From Cyathus striatus (lineage: Eukaryota; Basidiomycota; Agaricomycetes; Agaricales; Nidulariaceae): a stretch of 64,000 nucleotides of DNA. Each line of letters starts with the position of its first letter. Within the stretch, counting starts at the first letter, position 1. The notes beneath the pieces are model-generated. The model saw only the letters and a list, made by a program, of their open reading frames with translations. It searched no databases and was not told the origin of the DNA. Of this stretch, positions 59,014 to 64,000 are shown in pieces. The DNA is taken from the NCBI GenBank assembly GCA_025738555.1, contig JAOVFP010000010.1, forward strand, positions 4,289,501 through 4,353,500, in the 5' to 3' direction. Position numbers and translations under genes: made by a program.

Positions 59014-61224
59014 CATGTAATAAGCGCTTGTAAGCGCCTTCTTAGCTGTGCGGACTGGTTTGCTGATGGGGCACATGTTTCAGGGTCAATGCTAAGCAAG
59101 TTATAACGGGGGACCAACAGGGGGCCCACTATGAACTCTTAAGTTATGTATTTTACATAACATGATCTGGTTTTCATATATTTCGTCGTCAAGATAGTTA
59201 GTGGGCTTTTCCGGTGACAGCCGCTCTAGGTATTTATTCTTGGATTCTAAATTCCCACTGGCGGAAAGTCACTGGCCACTCTTCTCGGTTCTTTGAGTAC
59301 CACCACCGTAAAGCCTCCGGATTACACTCTTCCCTCTCATCTTCCGCATTTACCTTCTACGACTAGTAACTTTCAGCTAGCTGGCTTTTGTGCGGTCGCT
59401 GCCTCCTCAACTTCTCGATCCTTGCATTTGGGATTCAGATCACAAGGTGGATGACGATTCGGAGCTTTTTCTCCTACTTATACCTGCCGCGGCCTCTTCC
59501 GCCTCCTCCTGTAGACATTAACGAGCAAGAATCAGATTCAAAGGCAGACAAACATCAAATTTTGTTGCTTGACTTAGTCGCATCTGTGATGTTCAGCCAT
59601 TCGCTATGCAAGTTGTCATACACTCTTCTACGATACCTTTCAATGCTCCACGAGTTGCTTGCTTTGTCTTCCGGTTGGGTCAACAACTAACTGTTTAGCT
59701 GCTGTCCTAGAGGACAATAAATGGGACTTGAAAAAAACTGTCCAGCTTCATCGAATAGCTACAGCATGGTATGGAAGATGCGAACGGTCTGCGACGCCAT
59801 TCGAAAGATTCTCGCTCAGGACGAAGCCGATCTTCCGACGTGACAAATCTGGAGGAAAGAAGACCCCTATGCTTTCTGCTGTGTCTCTGCTGAACACCAC
59901 CTCCTTTGCTGTTCTCTACGTTCGAAGACCATCCATGGCATGAGCGTAATATTCAATCCTATCTGGTTCTATGTTTCGACATTATAATAGCCATGTTGGT
60001 TATCATTGTCGCTCCATTTGACCTTTCATATAAGTATAGGTGATAAGAAAGAAGCTATCATGGGCGATAAGAATCTTAAGGATGTCACAGGCGTCGAGCT
60101 TGCCGTTGGTACCACTGCAAGGAATGATATCAAGCCAGATGCTGGGGTGAGGAAAATTGTCGGGAAATATTAAGAAGTGGAAATTATGGTCGGGGTCGGG
60201 GAGGCGAATACCATTGTGGAGGAAGCAGCAAATGACGAAGTCGAGAGAACAGAGGTATGAGGTGTTCTTCATACTTATATCTTCTTACTCCATTCCTTCT
60301 TGTCATCAGGACGAGTCTCTTAAGGCTTAAGGCAGAAGGGTATGGTTCACAGGTTGCATAGCCCAGGAATTGTCGGCGTTATGTTTCTTACCTTGTCTAA
60401 TTTTTTCTTTAACCTTCGCATTAGTCTACACCAACAGCCGCCAAGTCCTCCAGCAGTATCACCTATGCCAATGTCACCAAGAAAGTCAACATTCACGGAT
60501 CTACTGCCCACTTCGATCCTATGGTGCAGGTTGATCATCTATTCCTGAAATATGAGCGCAAGCATGGGAACCGGAATGGAGCGTCTATTGTTGAATCTGG
60601 ATATATTTACTTGCTCTTACCTCTGGACCTCTTTCACTCATCTACTCCTACTTCGAATAAGATAATGTAAGTCTCTTATGCTCATATTCCATAGGTCAAA
60701 GGGAAAGAAGGGTAGAAACAAACACACAAAGAATAAAACTCAGTGCATGAGTTAGTGGTTTCCAGCCTTGTGATAGTGCAAGAGACAATTGTAGATAGCT
60801 ATAACTGCAAGTTATAGACAACCTGCAACCCTGAGGCCTTCGATCTAGGAGCCTGTGATGAACGCGTACCAACAAGACCCCCGAATATCCCTACAGAAGT
60901 TGGATCCAAAATTTACGGTTTTTGGTCGTTTTTGTCCGGAATGTGTCTAGGTTGGAGGTCCAGAGAGGTCCAGAGCCGAATTTTGTCCGGATTTCATGTT
61001 CTAACTCCGAAAAGTTGCCAAAAAGTTCACATTCCATTTATTAGCCATGTAATAATGTCTGTAACCACAAATATACAACATATTCCCGCTACCTTTTAAG
61101 GTAGTAGGGTTATGTAGGGTGATGAAAAACAAAATTTTGCAGAGCGAACACCTCCCATCAAGCGGAGTTTGAAAACACGTGTAAGCTTGAAATATCGGTC
61201 ATCTCCGTATCCCAACTGCTTGTA
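59014..61224. other. Anonymous stretch outside the right arm
   Basis: Single-copy except for the repeat at 60875-60995. ORFs up to about 100 codons lack motifs. One short frame near 60058-60170 (VTGVELAVGTTARNDIKPDA) looks protein-like but could not be extended. Confidence 0.4.
60875..60995. repeat. Diverged third copy of the tccgga repeat
   Basis: Shares cgaatatccctac, gtccggaatg.gtctag and gtccgga..tcatgttcta with the arm copies. It is unlinked to the big repeat, so it is a separate dispersed family. Confidence 0.6.
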
Positions 61225-62207
61225 AGGTAGACGACATTCATAAACAACTAACGTCACGTGATGAGCGTGACACGTCCGAAAATGGTAATTTTTGCGGTAG
61301 CCATACCAATAAGTTGAATAACTTTACAACCAGATATGTTTTCGCAAATGTGGCTTGAGGGAATGGTGACCAGCATACTAGTGCACATATTTATGCTTTT
61401 TTTTTGTGATTAAAATGTGTTTGTGGAGACAAGTGGCACATTTTGTGCTGCAGCCGGAGTTTGGCATGGAAATGGTGAAGTGAACTTGTGTTGCATACTG
61501 CTCATCCACAAATATAAGCCTAATATGCTTCTAGAGAAAGGGTTTCTTTAAATAGTGTTCGGAAATTTTACCAAAGTACAGCTGAGAATGCACCAAAGAA
61601 GATAAATATGTTGAAATTCTGTAGCCACTGCAAGAATAAGAGAAAAAACTTGAAGTGCACTGTGTCAATGCACACTTATCTCAGTAATAATGCAATTGTG
61701 AACTACCCAGATAAGATCCAGTAATTATAACAAGGAATTTCAACCAAAATAGATAGGTTATGTGGTAACCAGTCAAAGTTTCAATACTCAGTGCCAATGG
61801 CCATGCATAGAAGGTGAATGCAATTGGAATGCAGGCAATTACACTGTTACACATGAGTTCATTAATTTGACCTGAAATTATAAATCATATATTTAAGTAA
61901 AGATTAGATATAAATCATCAACTGAGACAGTTTCTTTGCGATACCTGAGTGATTGATCAAGCCTCTGAGACTGATGTGGAATAAATACTAAAAATACCTC
62001 TTCTCAGCGAGTATGCACCCAAAAATTACAAAATTTGGTGGATATGTTCTATTCACTTATATGTATATTTCCCTCAAGCAATTTGCCTTGTAAAGTATCA
62101 TATTGTTGTTCTATTATGATTTCGAAGATAAATTTCCATTTTTAGGCAGATTGTCACAGTAAAGTAACACACACGTGACGTTAGTTGTTTATGAATGTCA
62201 TCTACCT
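61225..62207. mobile_element. Foldback/TIR element A, 983 bases, flanked by TA
   Basis: Left end aggtagacgacattcataaa then caactaacgtcacgtg; right end is its reverse complement with one mismatch (36-base TIR). TA lies just outside at 61223-61224 and 62208-62209. The interior is AT-rich without a transposase. Confidence 0.8.
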
Positions 62208-62209
62208 TA

Positions 62210-63210
62210 GTCTCGGCTACCCATCTGTTGACGCTTGTCCAAATCAGGATTTGCAAGCATCAGCGTCTGGGAAATAACCAACAGGTTTGGGAGGGGTATG
62301 CATTTGGTGTTCTCGGGCTCATTAGCTACCTTTCCACACGCCTTTTACTCACATTACTAAGCATTGTAATGCATCAATTTCTTTCATCATATCTTCGCTT
62401 TTCTCCTCTTGTATTCGCTGGCTCCTCTTACAAAAATTGCATAAATATTGGTACCCATTTCATAATTATTCTTGTAGTGTATCTATGTGAAATAAATTTA
62501 ACAATGTAGGAATGCCAGTAGAAAAACAGTAGCTGACAAAATACTTAGGTAGAGAACTTTATTCTCCTTATTTCAACTAAATCTTAGTACTTACCACACA
62601 ATACGAGAGTGAAGGTTATTGAGTCTCATGTAATCTCTTCAGGTGATCGAGTTGATAAGAGATGCCAATGGAAAAGTGAAAACACTCTTCCTCTGACACT
62701 CCAGCATATACAGCATATGTTCATCATAAGAATATTTAAGAGCATGGGCCAAATCATTATCATGATCTTATATAGATTGCATGAGAGATTAAACTCAAAT
62801 TTACATGCTTAGCTCTGGTAGACTGGAGTTGGGAGCCCCAGGCAATATCACATTACTTATTGGTAGTTTTTCACAAGTTTTTTATGCTATTTTATCGAAA
62901 ATAAGACTCCAATGGACTTCAAAAATAGAGCACCATCAGAAATATAAGATATATTGGTTGAATACCAGAGAAACAGTATTTGTAAGCAGGAATAGTGGAT
63001 AAAGAAGGAGAAAAGCGAAGATATGATTGGACATGAAAGAAATTGATGCATTACAATGCTTAGTAATGTGAGTGAAAGGCATATGAAAAGGTAGCTAACG
63101 AGCCCAAGAACACTGAATGCATACCCCTCCCAAACCTGTTGGTTATTTCCCAGATGCTGACACTTGCAAATCCTGATTTGGACGAGTGTCAACGGGTGGG
63201 TGGCTGAGAC
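62210..63210. mobile_element. Foldback/TIR element B, 1.0 kb, long arms, flanked by TA
   Basis: Arms of about 200 bases: 62210-62410 and 63000-63210 are inverted copies. Blocks include gtccaaatcaggatttgcaa, ctgggaaataaccaacaggt, ttgggaggggtatgcatt and taagcattgtaatgcatcaa. TA lies at 62208-62209 (shared with element A) and 63211-63212. The similar peptides in both arms (ICKHQRLGNNQQVWEGYAF-like) come from the repeat and are not a gene. Confidence 0.8.
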
Positions 63211-64000
63211 TAAACTGCTTTGGAGCTTCTACCACATTCAAACCACATTCGGTGCGTCGTCGACCAATCGTCCACTAACATACTTACAAGTTCTTTTGTA
63301 TTTTTTATTTTGCATCATTACTTACAAGTTTTATGTTATATAGTAAGTTTAGTTATATCTCTTGACTCAGAATACTCTGTGGAATATACATTTGCTTGTA
63401 CATACAAGTTTCCCTTTTGCATTTTTGATATTTTATGCTATGTTATGAAGTTCAGGACCATCTTTTTAGGACAAAATGTCTATACCATTACACATATTCT
63501 CTTGCAAATTTTATACTGACTGTAGCTTGTGAGCCTTGGGCCCAGATGATAAAAATTAATCAATAACTAACCTGCAGGTACTAACTTCTAAAAATGACTG
63601 GAATTTCTGGGATCATTAAGAATAAATTTAGGTGATGTTTTTATGAAAATTAGTTTTAATGGGATGTCCAACTCTCATTCAATCAAATTTCACTGATACA
63701 CCTGCTTGTGCACTTTTAACAAGTTTAAGTTTAACTACCTATATAAATGATATATTATATATTTATTGGAGAGGATTTCAGGTTGTGTCTGGTAGCGGGC
63801 CTTGCCGCTAGTCGGCCTTATTGATTTATTTTGTTACTACATAAGTGTCAAAGAGGCGGCCAAAAGACTTCATGGGGAAACACTAATGATCAGTCGATTA
63901 TTGGTCAAGATTCAGTAATCATGGAGACTCGAAGAGTTCAGCAGACTGTAAAGGCGATATCAAGCTTGAGGCCAAAATAAAGATAACCAATGTAAGAAGT
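63211..64000. other. AT-rich stretch to window end, no gene recognised
   Basis: Very AT-rich. A less AT-rich patch with ggtagcgggccttgccgctag lies at about 63791-63811. Nothing else was seen. Confidence 0.45.

Noticed and set aside
62195..63192. Pair of similar small membrane-like peptides on opposite strands
   Set aside because: They are translations of the two arms of foldback element B, not genes.
1..64000. CRISPR array, bacterial operons, rRNA or tRNA genes
   Set aside because: No regular spacer-repeat pattern, ribosome-binding sites or recognisable RNA folds; the intron-rich genes show a fungal nuclear origin.

Overview
The window looks like nuclear DNA from a filamentous basidiomycete, most likely an Agaricomycete. 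Genes sit on both strands and are cut by many introns of about 45-70 bases with GT..AG ends and CTAAC-like branch sites. The gene families also fit: calcineurin B, Mss1/TrmE GTPase, Ale1-type MBOAT acyltransferase, a MARVEL-like four-helix protein, CK1-like and other fungal kinases, an AlkB-like dioxygenase and an OTT_1508-like deaminase. No operons, CRISPR arrays, rRNA or tRNA genes were recognised. Exon ends below come from reading frames, splice signals and remembered family conservation, not from transcripts.

Layout. 0-9 kb: the 3' part of an AlkB-like dioxygenase, an intact NmrA-like oxidoreductase followed by decayed relatives, and a RING/coiled-coil gene. 9.9-15 kb: an OTT_1508-like deaminase, a coiled-coil gene and a fragment of the multifunctional pyrimidine enzyme URA2/CAD. 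15-20 kb: an intact MBOAT acyltransferase, a TIR element flanked by TA, and a six-exon membrane protein. 20-30 kb is gene-poor and relic-rich: a dead kinase, a second URA2 fragment, a GST pseudogene fused to a copy of the deaminase 5' end, and two small membrane proteins. 30.5-32 kb is an AT-rich block with a five-exon membrane protein. 32-37.5 kb is a conserved block: WDR89-like, calcineurin B and MSS1.

The dominant feature is a very large inverted repeat. Arms of about 7.9 kb (37024-44905 and 51129-59013) flank a 6.2-kb spacer. Everywhere I compared them, the arms differ only by five one-base changes in homopolymer length. Each arm carries a CK1-like kinase, a 172-residue orphan gene, a 130-residue orphan gene, a tandem array and other anonymous DNA. 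The left arm begins inside MSS1, which continues outward through its GTPase and C-terminal exons. The right arm holds only the MSS1 5' end, so the right arm is probably the derived copy. The spacer holds an F-box/LRR-like relic, a 1.4-kb element with about 40-base terminal inverted repeats, and a cluster of degenerate repeats. A recent inverted duplication and a fold-back assembly error are both possible, and the sequence alone cannot decide.

59-64 kb has no recognised gene but holds two further foldback elements lying end to end. Several otherwise good genes (MSS1, the coiled-coil gene, genes in either arm, the deaminase 5' end) are each broken by one base in a short homopolymer. That pattern looks more like consensus error than real decay.
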